Counted from the stretch's first letter, positions 26,275 to 36,160 are shown. The stretch: DNA of 64,000 bases from Flavobacterium litorale (GCF_019613795.1 NZ_CP080429.1:1596001-1660000); one strand, 5' to 3'. Numbers and translations are program-made. The notes: generated by a model from the letters alone, not told the origin.

Positions 26275-27771
26275 TTATAAATCCAATGTGTATGATAGTG
26301 TTACGTTATTGTTCGTGGTTTCTATACGAGCATTATCGGTAAGCCCTGCGTTAAAAAACTGTGTATCCATATCGCGCTGAAACCATGTATAGGCAAGGTC
26401 GATTCTTGAGTTGCCAAAGGCAAGGCCTATACCCCCAGAATAGCTGGTTAAGTCGCCCACCGTTGTACCATTTTTATACGGACTTTCGGAGTAACGATAA
26501 CCGCCACGCATACTAAAATTTTTAATACGATATTCTGCACCAACGCGTAGTTCGCCTGCAACATCTAGCGTGTTACTAAGTTCGGCGTTAATAGCCTCGT
26601 AACCATTGCTTGTAAATTCTGTATTGCTGTGGTCTCTAATAGAATAATCTACACTTAGTAACCCTGTTTTTCCAAACACGTATGCTAAACTACCCGTCCA
26701 TTTAGAGGGCGTTTTTAACGAATAGTCATCCATAATAAACGTTATAAAAGGGTTTACTACGAAGTTATCTTGGGTTCCTCCTCCACAATCGGGGCAGAAC
26801 GACGATATGTTTTGGCGTATTTCGTCCTGTAGTCGCAACCATGTAGGCGATTCATAGGCTACACCAGCACGTAGCTCTTCAGTTATTTTAACTATCGTTC
26901 CTAAATTAAACGATACTCCACCGCCGTAAGTATAACGTTCGTTATTAAAACGAATGCCATTTAACCCTGTGGGAGTGTTTGCATCTTCGTAAAAGCTGCT
27001 TGTGCGGATATAATCGGTAAAGTGTACATTAATGTTAGCACCTACGTACACACGCTTTTTAAGCTGTGCGCCAAAGTTAAGAGCTACTTTGCCGTGGAAC
27101 CCTGTAGTATTTACAAAATCTTCTTGATAATAATTGCTTGCTGCGGGGTTATAATTGGATACGTAGGTAGTATTATTCGGAGTATCTATAGCTGGGTTAA
27201 TAATGTAGGTGTTATAACCTAGATAGGCTTGTTGCTCTCTAAAATTAAGTTGTTCAAAGTTATTATTGTTTAGTGTGCCTAGCGGTACACCATTAGCATA
27301 ATTTATGAAGTAGCTATCTATCGAATTATTAGGATTTGTACCTCTCGTAAAAGTTCGGTTATCAAAATCTTTAATATTATCGTAGTTAAAACCAAGTGTA
27401 AACTTGTTCATAAAAGCCTCTTCGTTGCTATTATTAAAAACAAAAATAGCTCCCATTTGGTTTAGGTCAAACGCAGTATCATTACGTTTTGCCTGCGTAC
27501 CAAAGTAGGTAGATGTATTACTTAGGTTGTAGTTGGACATTGATAGTGTACCCGAATTATAATTGAATATGGCAGCACCTGCTGGGTTAACCATTATTGC
27601 CGAAGGGTCGCCCCCTAATGCACCAAAAGCACCACCCATAGCACGAAAGCGTGCTGTACCATTTAAATCGTCCATTCCATACCGAACAGCATCTGCTGGT
27701 GAGTTCATATCTCTTTGGGCGTACGTAGTTACTGCTGCTAGGCTTAATGCACCTAATAGTATATTTTTCAT
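26275..27771 (-). CDS. OmpP1/FadL-family outer membrane transporter
   Basis: 498 residues. Signal peptide ending TYAQ (~19). The N-terminal plug-like region has SPADAVRYG, ARFRAMGGAFGALGGDPSAIMVNPAGAA, the hallmark of the FadL/OmpP1/TodX family. Many beta strands follow, ending SYTLDL. These 14-strand barrels move hydrophobic compounds such as long-chain fatty acids across the outer membrane. The gene follows the WN-repeat lipoprotein gene on the same strand with a 67-base gap. Confidence 0.9.
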   Translation of the reverse strand: MKNILLGALSLAAVTTYAQRDMNSPADAVRYGMDDLNGTARFRAMGGAFGALGGDPSAIMVNPAGAAIFNYNSGTLSMSNYNLSNTSTYFGTQAKRNDTAFDLNQMGAIFVFNNSNEEAFMNKFTLGFNYDNIKDFDNRTFTRGTNPNNSIDSYFINYANGVPLGTLNNNNFEQLNFREQQAYLGYNTYIINPAIDTPNNTTYVSNYNPAASNYYQEDFVNTTGFHGKVALNFGAQLKKRVYVGANINVHFTDYIRTSSFYEDANTPTGLNGIRFNNERYTYGGGVSFNLGTIVKITEELRAGVAYESPTWLRLQDEIRQNISSFCPDCGGGTQDNFVVNPFITFIMDDYSLKTPSKWTGSLAYVFGKTGLLSVDYSIRDHSNTEFTSNGYEAINAELSNTLDVAGELRVGAEYRIKNFSMRGGYRYSESPYKNGTTVGDLTSYSGGIGLAFGNSRIDLAYTWFQRDMDTQFFNAGLTDNARIETTNNNVTLSYTLDL

Positions 27772-27838
27772 AACCTTGTTTTTTGTTTTTAAACCCTATG
27801 TTAAGTTAATGGTATAGGATAGTAACTATAGTGGTGTT

Positions 27839-28924
27839 TTAACCTCTTCTTCCACCACCACCGCGAGAGCCTCCGCGTGATCCGCCAGATCTTCCTCCGC
27901 CAAAACCACCTGATCGTCTAGATGGGCTAACAGAACTTCTTCTGGACGGAGAGCTGCTTCTCGAACTTCTGGATGGCGAGTAACTCCGGTTATTACTTCG
28001 CGTTCGGGAAGAATTGTTATAGTTACCTCTGCTACTATTACTTCTGGAACTATTATTATATCGAGACGTTCCACGTGTTCTTGTTGCTCGTGTATTGGTT
28101 GCTCTTCTTGAGCTATTTGCTGTAGTACCTCTTCTGGAACTATAGTTGGTGTTTCTTCTGCCCGAGTTGTAATTTGCGCTTCTAGCAGAGTTTCTTCCGT
28201 TGTTATAGTAAGCATTTCTACCACCTGTATAGTAACCCGTGTTTCTGCCGCCTCTGTTACCATTGTAAAAATTGTTCCAACCATTACCGTAGTAGGGGGT
28301 GTACCAGTTGTTCCAACCCCAACCGCCGTTCCAGCCCCAGTTGTTCCAACCAGAACCCCAGCCCCAATTATTCCAACCCCAGCCGCCGCCCCAGCCCCAG
28401 TTGTTCCAGCCAAGACCAACGCCCCAGCCCCAACCGCCGTTCCAGCCCCAGTTATTCCAACCAGGACCCCAGCCCCAATTGTTCCAACCGCCGCCACCCC
28501 AGCCAGCGTAAACATTAACATTTACGTTATCGGGGTTTTCACCCCAACCAGGGTTACCATTGCTATACACGGTATAACTGCCGTTATCTTGGGTTTGTAT
28601 TGCGCCAGCGTCGTCATCGTACGAGCTGTAATCTTCTACATCAGTAAAAGCCGTTGCAGGATATTGGTTTTGTAATGAATTAAAGTAAGCCTTATAATTC
28701 ATGTTTTGTCCCGACACATCGCCATCGCGGTATTCGGTAACATTACCATCATTATAAGTATATATAGGTTCGTCGTTACTATCGTGAGGTACAGAACCAT
28801 ATATACCATCGGTATCATAAGATGAATTATTTTTGTAAGAACTGCACGAGGTTATAGTGAGCCCTAATATACCCAGTATCGAGTATATGGAGATTTGTTT
28901 TAGGCTGTAGTAATTAGTTTTCAT
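27839..28924 (-). CDS. Lipoprotein with Trp/Asn/Gly repeats and Arg/Ser-rich tail
   Basis: 361 residues from the ATG at 28924. A longer reading from 28975 lacks a signal peptide. The lipobox TSC is near residue 27. An acidic, Tyr-rich segment (~30-130) is followed by ~75 residues of GWNNWGW-type repeats (28290-28500), then a Tyr/Asn/Gly stretch and a ~130-residue basic Ser/Arg tail ending GGRRG. The combination of an aromatic repeat and an RS-like tail is low complexity. Function is unknown. It is adjacent to proS (divergent) and the FadL-like porin gene. The other minus-frame ORF across this region is a shadow of the repeats. Confidence 0.8.
   Translation of the reverse strand: MKTNYYSLKQISIYSILGILGLTITSCSSYKNNSSYDTDGIYGSVPHDSNDEPIYTYNDGNVTEYRDGDVSGQNMNYKAYFNSLQNQYPATAFTDVEDYSSYDDDAGAIQTQDNGSYTVYSNGNPGWGENPDNVNVNVYAGWGGGGWNNWGWGPGWNNWGWNGGWGWGVGLGWNNWGWGGGWGWNNWGWGSGWNNWGWNGGWGWNNWYTPYYGNGWNNFYNGNRGGRNTGYYTGGRNAYYNNGRNSARSANYNSGRRNTNYSSRRGTTANSSRRATNTRATRTRGTSRYNNSSRSNSSRGNYNNSSRTRSNNRSYSPSRSSRSSSPSRRSSVSPSRRSGGFGGGRSGGSRGGSRGGGGRRG
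28290..28510 (-). repeat. Tandem WNNWGW-coding repeat
   Basis: The plus strand repeats CCCCAGTTGTTCCAACC-like units about ten times with variations. On the minus strand these encode alternating GWNNWGW and GGWGW blocks. Such DNA is prone to slippage. Confidence 0.8.
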
Positions 28925-29027
28925 ATCTCTGCATTTTTTTATTGTTGGGCTTTCCAAAATGGTTATTTTTGCCAAACGATTTCTACTGAAATAAATATAA
29001 ACAATATTTGTGCCAATCTAATAAAAA

Positions 29028-30503
29028 ATGAGTAAGAACTTAACGAAGCGATCAGAAGATTATTCCAAATGGTACAATGAACTGGTTGTAAAAGCAGACC
29101 TTGCAGAAAATTCTGGAGTAAGAGGATGTATGGTTATAAAACCATACGGCTATGCAATTTGGGAAAAGATGCAGGCAGAATTAGATAGAATGTTTAAGGA
29201 AACGGGGCATCAAAATGCTTACTTTCCTTTATTTATACCTAAATCCTATTTTAGCAAAGAGGCAAGCCACGTAGATGGTTTTGCTAAGGAGTGCGCTGTG
29301 GTTACCCATTATAGGCTTAGAACTGCTGAAGACGGAAAAACAATAGAGGTAGACCCTGATGCTAAACTAGAGGAGGAGTTAATAGTACGCCCAACATCCG
29401 AAACTATTATATGGGATACCTATAGGGGTTGGGTACAATCGTATCGTGATTTACCATTGTTAATAAACCAGTGGGCTAATGTAGTGCGTTGGGAAATGCG
29501 AACACGATTGTTTTTGCGTACCGCCGAGTTTTTATGGCAAGAAGGGCATACAGCACATGCTACAGAAAAAGAAGCGGTTGCTGAGGCAGAGCAAATGTTG
29601 GATGTATATGCCGACTTTGCAGAGAATTTTATGGCAATACCTGTTATTAAAGGTGTTAAAACCGCTAACGAGCGTTTTGCAGGGGCTATAGAAACGTATT
29701 GTATAGAAGCCTTAATGCAAGATGGTAAAGCATTGCAGGCAGGAACATCGCACTTTTTAGGGCAAAACTTTGCCAAAGCCTTTGATGTTAAGTTTGCCAA
29801 TAAAGAAGGGAAGCAAGAGTATGTTTGGGCTACCTCGTGGGGGGTTTCTACACGGTTGATGGGTGCATTGATAATGACGCATTCTGATGATAACGGACTT
29901 GTATTACCACCAAACCTTGCACCAATACAAGTTGTTATAGTGCCAATATACAAAACAGATGAACAGTTTGATGCTGTGTCTGAAACGGCAAAAGAGCTTA
30001 TGGCTAAGTTGCGTAAACTGAATATATCCGTTAAGTACGATAATCGGGATACGCATAAACCAGGCTTTAAATTTAACGAATACGAGCTTAAAGGCGTACC
30101 AGTACGTATAGGACTCGGACCAAAAGACTTGGAGAATGGTACTTTTGAAGTAGCGCGTAGAGATACACTCTCTAAAGAAGTTGTGGCTAGCGAAGATGTT
30201 GTAGCCCACATACAAAATTTACTAGAGGAAATACAAACCAATTTGTATGCTAAAGCACAAACCTATAGGGATGCGAATATAACCGAAGTAAATAATTTTG
30301 ATGAGTTTAAAGATGTACTAGAAAACAAAGGAGGCTTTATAGCTGCCCATTGGGATGGTACACCAGAGACAGAAGATAAAATAAAAAACCTTACAAAAGC
30401 AACCATACGTTGTATAGCTTTAAACAGGAAAGAGGAGCCAGGAAGCTGTGTATTAACAGGTAATCCATCGGCTGGAAGAGTACTGTTTGCAAAGGCATAT
30501 TAA
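29028..30503 (+). CDS. proS: Prolyl-tRNA synthetase, archaeal/eukaryotic-type
   Basis: 491 residues. A class II synthetase with motif 1 near [18 protein letters not shown], motif 2 [22 protein letters not shown] and motif 3 in the [19 protein letters not shown] region. An anticodon-binding domain and a C-terminal zinc-domain-like region (GSCVLTG) follow. The compact form lacks the bacterial INS editing insertion and is the ProS type 3 form common in Bacteroidota. It charges tRNA-Pro in the cytoplasm. Confidence 0.96.
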   Translation: MSKNLTKRSEDYSKWYNELVVKADLAENSGVRGCMVIKPYGYAIWEKMQAELDRMFKETGHQNAYFPLFIPKSYFSKEASHVDGFAKECAVVTHYRLRTAEDGKTIEVDPDAKLEEELIVRPTSETIIWDTYRGWVQSYRDLPLLINQWANVVRWEMRTRLFLRTAEFLWQEGHTAHATEKEAVAEAEQMLDVYADFAENFMAIPVIKGVKTANERFAGAIETYCIEALMQDGKALQAGTSHFLGQNFAKAFDVKFANKEGKQEYVWATSWGVSTRLMGALIMTHSDDNGLVLPPNLAPIQVVIVPIYKTDEQFDAVSETAKELMAKLRKLNISVKYDNRDTHKPGFKFNEYELKGVPVRIGLGPKDLENGTFEVARRDTLSKEVVASEDVVAHIQNLLEEIQTNLYAKAQTYRDANITEVNNFDEFKDVLENKGGFIAAHWDGTPETEDKIKNLTKATIRCIALNRKEEPGSCVLTGNPSAGRVLFAKAY

Positions 30504-30530
30504 AAATTTATATTTTTTTTGTTTCGAGTA

Positions 30531-30560
30531 TTGCGTAAATAAAAAATAGTTGTATTTTTG
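30531..30560 (+). promoter_or_regulatory. Promoter of the tRNA-Glu pair
   Basis: TTG (30531-30533), exactly 19 bases, then TATTTTTG (30553-30560), followed by CATCCGC. The first tRNA-Glu begins 23 bases later. Confidence 0.75.
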
Positions 30561-30583
30561 CATCCGCATTACAGAAACAAAAT

Positions 30584-30655
30584 GGCCCGTTCGTCTATCG
30601 GCTAGGACGCCAGGTTTTCATCCTGGTAAGAGGGGTTCGATTCCCCTACGGGCTA
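30584..30655 (+). tRNA. tRNA-Glu (UUC)
   Basis: A 72-base cloverleaf. The anticodon stem is CCAGG/CCTGG with loop TTTTCAT, giving TTC. The acceptor GGCCCGT pairs with ACGGGCT, with a G-U end pair. The T-loop TTCGATT is present. CCA is not encoded. Confidence 0.95.
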
Positions 30656-30714
30656 CTAAGTTAAAAAAAAGTAGCCACCTGTAAAAAGGTTTACTTTTTG
30701 TTTAAGCTAACACT

Positions 30715-30786
30715 GGTCCGTTCGTCTAGGGGTTAGGACGCCAGGTTTTCATCCTGGTAACAGGGGTTCGATTCCCCTACGGACTA
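30715..30786 (+). tRNA. tRNA-Glu (UUC), second copy
   Basis: A 72-base cloverleaf. Same anticodon arm as the first copy, acceptor GGTCCGT/ACGGACT, D-loop slightly different. It lies 59 bases after the first and 37 before rpsT, so it is probably co-transcribed with both. Confidence 0.95.
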
Positions 30787-30823
30787 CAAAATAGAATAAT
30801 TAAGACATTTAAGACAACAGAAA

Positions 30824-31075
30824 ATGGCAAATCATAAGTCAGCTTTAAAAAGAATAAGAACTAGCGAAAAGAAAAGAGTGTTGAATAAATACCAACACAA
30901 AACGACTCGTAATGCCATAAAAGCACTACGTACATCTACAGATAAGAATGATGCTTCACAAAAGCTTTCGGGTGTTATCGCTATGATAGATAAATTAGCT
31001 AAGAAAAACATTATTCATGCTAATAAGGCTTCAAACCTTAAATCAAAACTAACAAAACACGTAGCTACACTTTAA
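30824..31075 (+). CDS. rpsT: 30S ribosomal protein S20
   Basis: 83 residues, strongly basic and helical. The N-terminus MANHKSALKRIRTSEKKR and the block around NIIHANKASNLKSKLTKHV are characteristic of S20, which binds 16S rRNA. It is followed by a terminator. Confidence 0.96.
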   Translation: MANHKSALKRIRTSEKKRVLNKYQHKTTRNAIKALRTSTDKNDASQKLSGVIAMIDKLAKKNIIHANKASNLKSKLTKHVATL

Positions 31076-31102
31076 TAGCCACTACCGTTTATAATATAGC
31101 AT

Positions 31103-31128
31103 AAGCTCCCTTTTAGGGAGCTTTTTTT
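31103..31128 (+). terminator. Rho-independent terminator after rpsT
   Basis: AAGCTCCC/GGGAGCTT stem, 5-base loop, then a run of T's. Confidence 0.9.
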
Positions 31129-31243
31129 GTTTGTATACCTACCCATACCCTTCAATTAAAATTATTTTGAAAAAAAAAGTCATTTTTTAAAGTAAAATAG
31201 CGTTTCGTTCGTCTTCTATAGTATACAGCAAGTACTACCACTA

Positions 31244-31798
31244 ATGCCAAGAAGAAAAGCCCGCCTTACATCAGAAATAATCAAAGAATTTGGAGTACAG
31301 CTATCCATTTTTATTACAGGTCGTGTACATCAAAACCAAGATGCTCAAGATATACTGCAAGACGTCTGGTATCAATTAAGTAGGCTCACTAACATGGATG
31401 AGGTAGAGAACATAGGCGCATGGTTATACCGTGTTGCCCGAAACAAAATTACCGATCTCTACCGCAAACAAACAAATGACTTACTAGAGGATTATACTTA
31501 CGAAGCAGAAGATGGTACTATAGAAATTCGAGATATTCTTTTATTAGATACAACAAACGACCCAGAACTTGCGCTGTATAAAAAAGCGTTTTGGGAAGCA
31601 CTATTAATTGCGTTAAACGAATTACCAGCACTGCAAAGAGAAGTTTTTGTACTTAACGAAATAGATGGCGTAACCTTGAAAGAAATTGCGGATAGGCAGC
31701 AGGAGAATATTAAAACAATTATTAGCCGTAAAGGGTATGCTGTAAAGCACTTGCGCAAAAAACTACACTATTTACATAACGATTTAAATAAACACTAA
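31244..31798 (+). CDS. ECF RNA polymerase sigma factor
   Basis: 184 residues. Region 2 (~15-80, DAQDILQDVWYQL, IGAWLYRVARNKITDLYRK) and region 4 (~125-175, LPALQREVFVLNEIDGVTLKEIADRQQENIKTI). It is followed one base after its stop by a two-helix membrane protein gene, which may be its regulator, although no anti-sigma domain is recognisable. The target genes are unknown. Confidence 0.9.
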   Translation: MPRRKARLTSEIIKEFGVQLSIFITGRVHQNQDAQDILQDVWYQLSRLTNMDEVENIGAWLYRVARNKITDLYRKQTNDLLEDYTYEAEDGTIEIRDILLLDTTNDPELALYKKAFWEALLIALNELPALQREVFVLNEIDGVTLKEIADRQQENIKTIISRKGYAVKHLRKKLHYLHNDLNKH

Positions 31799-31799
31799 A

Positions 31800-32168
31800 A
31801 TGAGACGAAAAATGGATAATAACAAAAAGTATCGCGATGCAGTAAAATTTATGTTTTTTGTACCGCTTATTATCGGTTTAATATTTGGTATATCGGCACT
31901 AGTAATGTGGTTGTGGAATACTATTTTACCAGATTTAATAGGGGTAAACCAAGTAGGGTATTGGCATGCTATGGGCTTACTATTACTCTCTAAAATATTA
32001 TTTGGTGGCTTAGGTTCGGGCAACAAGTTTAATTCTGAAAAAAAGGCAACAGAAAAAATGAAAAGTGAGGAAAACCAATATAAACAATTAGATGATATGA
32101 GCAACGAAGAGCTTAGAAAGTTTAAAGAGGAATTAGATAGACGTTGCGAACTGTTACCTTATAAATAA
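31800..32168 (+). CDS. Small membrane protein co-transcribed with the ECF sigma gene
   Basis: 122 residues. Two hydrophobic helices (~20-40 and ~58-75) are followed by a charged cytoplasmic-type tail with a coiled-coil feel (NSEKKATEKMKSEENQYKQL). The ATG at 31800 is one base after the sigma factor stop, so translation is coupled. It is possibly a membrane anchor or regulator for the sigma factor. This is inference from position only. Confidence 0.7.
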   Translation: MRRKMDNNKKYRDAVKFMFFVPLIIGLIFGISALVMWLWNTILPDLIGVNQVGYWHAMGLLLLSKILFGGLGSGNKFNSEKKATEKMKSEENQYKQLDDMSNEELRKFKEELDRRCELLPYK

Positions 32169-32313
32169 TAGTCGAAATTTATTTAAATAGAGCATAATTT
32201 TATGAGAATAAATTTATATTTTAGCAAAAATTCTAATTATTAGATTTTTTGCTCCCATTAAATGATTACGCAAGTATAGCTGCTTAGTTGTGTACCGTAC
32301 AACGCTTAATCTT

Positions 32314-32640
32314 ATGTTACGACATCTTATTCTTATAACTTTTGTGGCTATTGGCGCTAGCTTTTTACTCACTTTTTTTTCGCGTCCTTATTTGGCGGAA
32401 ACTGTTATTGTGAGTGCTACCATTGCTTATGCCGTTTTAACAGTAGTTACTATTTTTCAGGCTGGTTTTAAATTTAGAGCCCCTTTTATATCGGAGGTTA
32501 TTCTTGGAGGCTTATTAATATTACTGCTTAGCGATGGCTACAAATACGCAGGTGCACAACCCGTTGTTTACTATTTGTTTTGTGCTTCCTTTGTGCTTCG
32601 TACCATTACAATGAAAGATGAAAAATTAGCGCATCACTAA
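32314..32640 (+). CDS. Small integral membrane protein
   Basis: 108 residues from the ATG at 32314. A GTG at 32290 would add eight residues. About three to four hydrophobic helices cover most of the length, with a short charged tail (KDEKLAHH). No recognisable family and no partner next to it. It converges with the nuclease-family gene and their stops are 3 bases apart. Confidence 0.6.
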   Translation: MLRHLILITFVAIGASFLLTFFSRPYLAETVIVSATIAYAVLTVVTIFQAGFKFRAPFISEVILGGLLILLLSDGYKYAGAQPVVYYLFCASFVLRTITMKDEKLAHH

Positions 32641-32643
32641 TTG

Positions 32644-33693
32644 TTAGGTTTTATTTTTCTTTTCCTTTGCTTCAGCAACATCATCAGAATCGGGTTGTAA
32701 AACCTCGTGTTCGTTACTACTACCTTCAGGCTCATATTGTACATCAATAAAAATAGGGAAGTGGTCAGACCCGTAATTGTTCAAGCGTTTTATTGTATTG
32801 AGCCTAAAATTGGGTGAAATAAAAGCATGGTCCAACGGAAAGCGTAAAAAAGGATATTTGGCATGAAACGAGTTAAAAAAGCCTCTGCCACGCCTTGGGT
32901 CAAGTAAACCACTCATTTTTAAAAATAGTTTTGTGGTGTGGCTCCAGGCTACATCATTTAAGTCGCCTATTACTATTACAGGATTACTCTGCTCCGCTAC
33001 AATATCAGCTAATAATAATAACTCTTTGTCGCGCTCGGTAGCACGAATGTTCTCTGTAGGCGATGGCGGGGTGGGGTGAACGCCGTACAATTGTACTTCC
33101 TGACCATTTTTTAAAGTAAAACATGTATGTATTGATGGTACATCATCTTCTACTATAAATTTAACCGCAGTATTGGTTAGTTTTAGTTTGGAGTAGAGTA
33201 GCATACCATAGGTGTTTTCTTGCGGTACTAGTACATGATGTGGGTATTTTTCTTTAAGTTCTTCAGTACCTTTTTTCCAAGTGTTGTTTGTTTCCAACAG
33301 AAAAACAATATCGGGGTTGGTTTTGTATATTTCACTAAGGCAGCCCTTTATATTGGTATTGTATTGGTATACGTTGCTAATCATTATGCTAACGCTTTGG
33401 TTGGGTTTAACCGTATTTGCCCTATATACTTGTTTATTACCAAGCGTTGTAAATGGGAGTATTTGGCATCCTAAATAAATAATATTTAGTGCAATTGATA
33501 CAGTTAATATCCAAAATAAAGTATCGTTACCATTATACAGGTTTAATAAAAGTATCAAGCAAATTACAGATAACGTAAACTTTTGCAAACGCGGATAATC
33601 GTTAACACGAAAAACCCAATAATCATTTCGCACTAACGATAATAATGTAAACAGCAACAAAAGCCCCGTTAAAACAGTAAGAAATACATTCAA
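32644..33693 (-). CDS. Endonuclease/exonuclease/phosphatase family membrane protein
   Basis: 349 residues from a TTG at 33693. The nearby ATG is out of frame. Two or three N-terminal hydrophobic helices (~1-85) are followed by an EEP-fold domain with the catalytic Glu segment (FLLETN), GVHPTPPSP, VIGDLNDVAWS and a C-terminal SDHFPIFIDV (catalytic Asp-His). It is membrane-anchored with an outward-facing catalytic domain. The substrate could be a phosphodiester in lipid or nucleic acid. The tail is acidic then basic (SDDVAEAKEKKNKT). Confidence 0.85.
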   Translation of the reverse strand: MNVFLTVLTGLLLLFTLLSLVRNDYWVFRVNDYPRLQKFTLSVICLILLLNLYNGNDTLFWILTVSIALNIIYLGCQILPFTTLGNKQVYRANTVKPNQSVSIMISNVYQYNTNIKGCLSEIYKTNPDIVFLLETNNTWKKGTEELKEKYPHHVLVPQENTYGMLLYSKLKLTNTAVKFIVEDDVPSIHTCFTLKNGQEVQLYGVHPTPPSPTENIRATERDKELLLLADIVAEQSNPVIVIGDLNDVAWSHTTKLFLKMSGLLDPRRGRGFFNSFHAKYPFLRFPLDHAFISPNFRLNTIKRLNNYGSDHFPIFIDVQYEPEGSSNEHEVLQPDSDDVAEAKEKKNKT

Positions 33694-33716
33694 AATTTCT
33701 TGTATTGGTTTACTTA

Positions 33717-33724
33717 CAAATATA
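33717..33724 (-). promoter_or_regulatory. Candidate -7 element for the EEP-family gene
   Basis: TATATTTG on the minus strand, 24 bases upstream of the TTG start. It predicts a short leader and supports the TTG start. No good -33 match at 19 bases. Confidence 0.35.
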
Positions 33725-33781
33725 ATATTACTACGTTTAATAAATGTTATTTTTATTATAACACTTAGTCTACGTTTTGGC

Positions 33782-34927
33782 TTATACCATTTTTCGCTCT
33801 ATTCCTTTAGGAAGTCGTGTTAGCAACTCGTAATTAAGCTGATTACTCATTTCGCCAAACGATGCTACGCTTACTTCGTGTTCGCCTTGCATTCCTATTA
33901 ACGTTACGGTATCGTTTATTTTTACGTCGCCTATACTGGTTACATCTATGGCAATACAATTCATATTAACAGTGCCAATTACAGGAGCGCGCCTACCATT
34001 TATAAGTACTATACCTGTATTGCTCAGGCTTCTGCTAAAACCGTGTGCGTACCCTACAGGAACAATGGCAAGTTGCATGCTTTGATGCGAAAAGAATGAA
34101 GTTCCGTAGCCTATAAACTCCCCTGGTGGTACCTCTTTCATGCTCATTACGGTACTTTCCCAACTAATAATACGTTTTAATGGCGATTCTTCTAAATTAT
34201 GTTTATTAAGATATTCTATAAGCACCTCAGGACCCGACCAAAAACCGTATTGCATAATACCGATGCGTATCATATCGTAATGCATATCAGGTATTCGTAC
34301 TGCTGCTGCCGAGCAACATGCATGAATCGTTTCGGGCATTACCTCAGCCTCTTTAAACGCTTTTATGGCTTTTTTAAAACCTATTTTTTGCTTTTTAATC
34401 CGAACATAATTTACAATACTTTCTGCACCTGCAAAATGCATGCATAGTCCTTTAAAAATTAACGTATCGGTATTATTTTTTAAATGTGTTATTAGTTCAG
34501 GTATTTCTGCGTGCTCAAAGCCTGTGCGAAACATGCCTGTTTCTATCTCAATATGTACAATGGCTTTTTTGTTGAGTTTTGCTGCTGTATTTATGGCTGT
34601 TGCCAAACGCTCCATAGTAAATACATAAAACTCAATACCGTTTGCAATTGCCCACTCAATATCCTGCTCATCTAACGAACCCATTATCATTATGGTACTA
34701 TTTGCCGAAGCTACCTCATATACCTCGTAAGCCTCGCTTGCATTAAAAACCGAGAAGTGGTTTACACCGCAGGCTTCTGCCATAGGTACGTAGGTACTAA
34801 TGCCATGCCCATAGGCGTTACCCTTTACAACGGCACTTATTTTGGTTTTATTGAAATATGTTTTTAAAAATTTCCAGTTGGACTGTAGTGCAGCTTGGTC
34901 TAGCTTAATAACCGATGATGCTTTCAT
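33782..34927 (-). CDS. alr: Alanine racemase
   Basis: 381 residues. The fold-type III PLP domain has the lysine in SAVVKGNAYGHG (K35), and the C-terminal beta domain carries the catalytic-Tyr block (EFIGYGTSFF). RAPVIGTVNMNCIAIDV is also characteristic. It interconverts L- and D-alanine for peptidoglycan. The first base of its ATG is also the last base of the upstream peptidase stop (TAATG), so the pair is coupled. Confidence 0.95.
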   Translation of the reverse strand: MKASSVIKLDQAALQSNWKFLKTYFNKTKISAVVKGNAYGHGISTYVPMAEACGVNHFSVFNASEAYEVYEVASANSTIMIMGSLDEQDIEWAIANGIEFYVFTMERLATAINTAAKLNKKAIVHIEIETGMFRTGFEHAEIPELITHLKNNTDTLIFKGLCMHFAGAESIVNYVRIKKQKIGFKKAIKAFKEAEVMPETIHACCSAAAVRIPDMHYDMIRIGIMQYGFWSGPEVLIEYLNKHNLEESPLKRIISWESTVMSMKEVPPGEFIGYGTSFFSHQSMQLAIVPVGYAHGFSRSLSNTGIVLINGRRAPVIGTVNMNCIAIDVTSIGDVKINDTVTLIGMQGEHEVSVASFGEMSNQLNYELLTRLPKGIERKMV

Positions 34928-36045
34928 TATGCCTGTGCTTCTTTTTGTATGGTGGTAAACATTTTTATTCCTGTTTGTGTTATTTCATCAGGATAATCGT
35001 AGGCGGGGTGGTGTAGCGGAAAACAATCTTTACCAGACCCAACACCGAACATGGCACCAGGGTATAGGTTGGTAAAAATACCAAAGTCCTCGCCAAATCG
35101 GAATCCATCATCAATAGCATTATATTCTGAATTAGTTGTCTTTGCTGCTTTTTGAATTACAGCTACAGCATCGTTATGGTTTTGATTTGATTCGAAAGGC
35201 TCTATAATCTCAAAACTAACTTCCAGTTCTTCATCCTTAGCTATTTCAGTTGCTTTGCTTTTAATGCTTGCCATAGCAGCATCTAACCTTTGGTTACTAT
35301 CAGCCCTAACGGTTAAGTGTACTGACCCTTCTCCTGCAGAAATACCATAAGCTTTTTCGCCCATTGCTGTATGTACTGGTGTTACGGTTACATACGCGGG
35401 TTTATCTTCCATATTCAGAGCCAATGCCTCCAGCATGTATTGGCTCATTGCTTTTGCAGGATTTCTGCCATTCCAAGGTTCTGCAGCGTGTGCGGTGTAT
35501 CCTTTAAAATGAGCTGCTAAACTCACTACGCTTGATGTAAAGCTGCCTGTTTTGCAAACAATACTATGCATGGTGTAACCGGGTAAATTATGCAGTGCAA
35601 AAACCATATCTATATTCAAGCCTTTTAATGTACCATCGGCAACCACATTGCGTGCGCCCCAACCGTTTTCTTCGGCAGGCTGAAACAGCAAGTATACATT
35701 CCCTTTTTCGGGACGTTGCGCTGCAAAATGCTGGGCAACACCATACATTATAGTAGTATGCCCATCGTGCCCGCACTTGTGCGATACCCCTTCGGTATTG
35801 GATTTATATGTGGTACTTATCGTTTCTTGTATCGGTAAAGCATCAATATCGGCACGTAACAATATGTTTTTCCCTACTGCTTTGCCTTTAAACGTTACAA
35901 GTATACCCGTATTGGCCGTTTTTTCTACTTTATCAGCATTTAGCTTACCCAAAAGGTTAAGCATATACTCTTGCGTTTTGTATTCGTTTTGCGACACCTC
36001 AGGGTGTTTATGCAAGTAATGCCTCAGGGCGGTAAGTTCCTCCAT
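34927..36045 (-). CDS. M20 family amidohydrolase (N-acyl amino acid / IAA-type)
   Basis: 372 residues. M20D-type metallopeptidase: LRHYLHKHPE at the N-terminus, metal ligands in HKCGHDGHTT and QPAEENGWGA, a dimerisation domain in the middle and the final ligand in FPLHHPAYDYPDE. It hydrolyses amide bonds of N-acylated amino acids or small peptides in the cytoplasm. Coupling to alr suggests amino acid recycling, but the substrate is open. Confidence 0.88.
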   Translation of the reverse strand: MEELTALRHYLHKHPEVSQNEYKTQEYMLNLLGKLNADKVEKTANTGILVTFKGKAVGKNILLRADIDALPIQETISTTYKSNTEGVSHKCGHDGHTTIMYGVAQHFAAQRPEKGNVYLLFQPAEENGWGARNVVADGTLKGLNIDMVFALHNLPGYTMHSIVCKTGSFTSSVVSLAAHFKGYTAHAAEPWNGRNPAKAMSQYMLEALALNMEDKPAYVTVTPVHTAMGEKAYGISAGEGSVHLTVRADSNQRLDAAMASIKSKATEIAKDEELEVSFEIIEPFESNQNHNDAVAVIQKAAKTTNSEYNAIDDGFRFGEDFGIFTNLYPGAMFGVGSGKDCFPLHHPAYDYPDEITQTGIKMFTTIQKEAQA

Positions 36046-36160
36046 GATTCGTTTTTTAATTTTTATAATAATACGAAAAATATTACGCCTTTAAAAACAA
36101 TAAAGTGCAAACAATGGTTAATATTGTATGCACTTTATTTAATTTGTGGTTATTATATTT

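Noticed and set aside
27826..28521. 231-codon ORF overlapping the WN-repeat lipoprotein gene
   Set aside because: It is another frame of the same repetitive DNA. The lipoprotein frame has a signal peptide and lipobox, this one does not.
29420..30241. 273-codon ORF antisense to proS
   Set aside because: Shadow of proS. Cys/Ser-rich composition typical of antisense frames, no recognisable domain.
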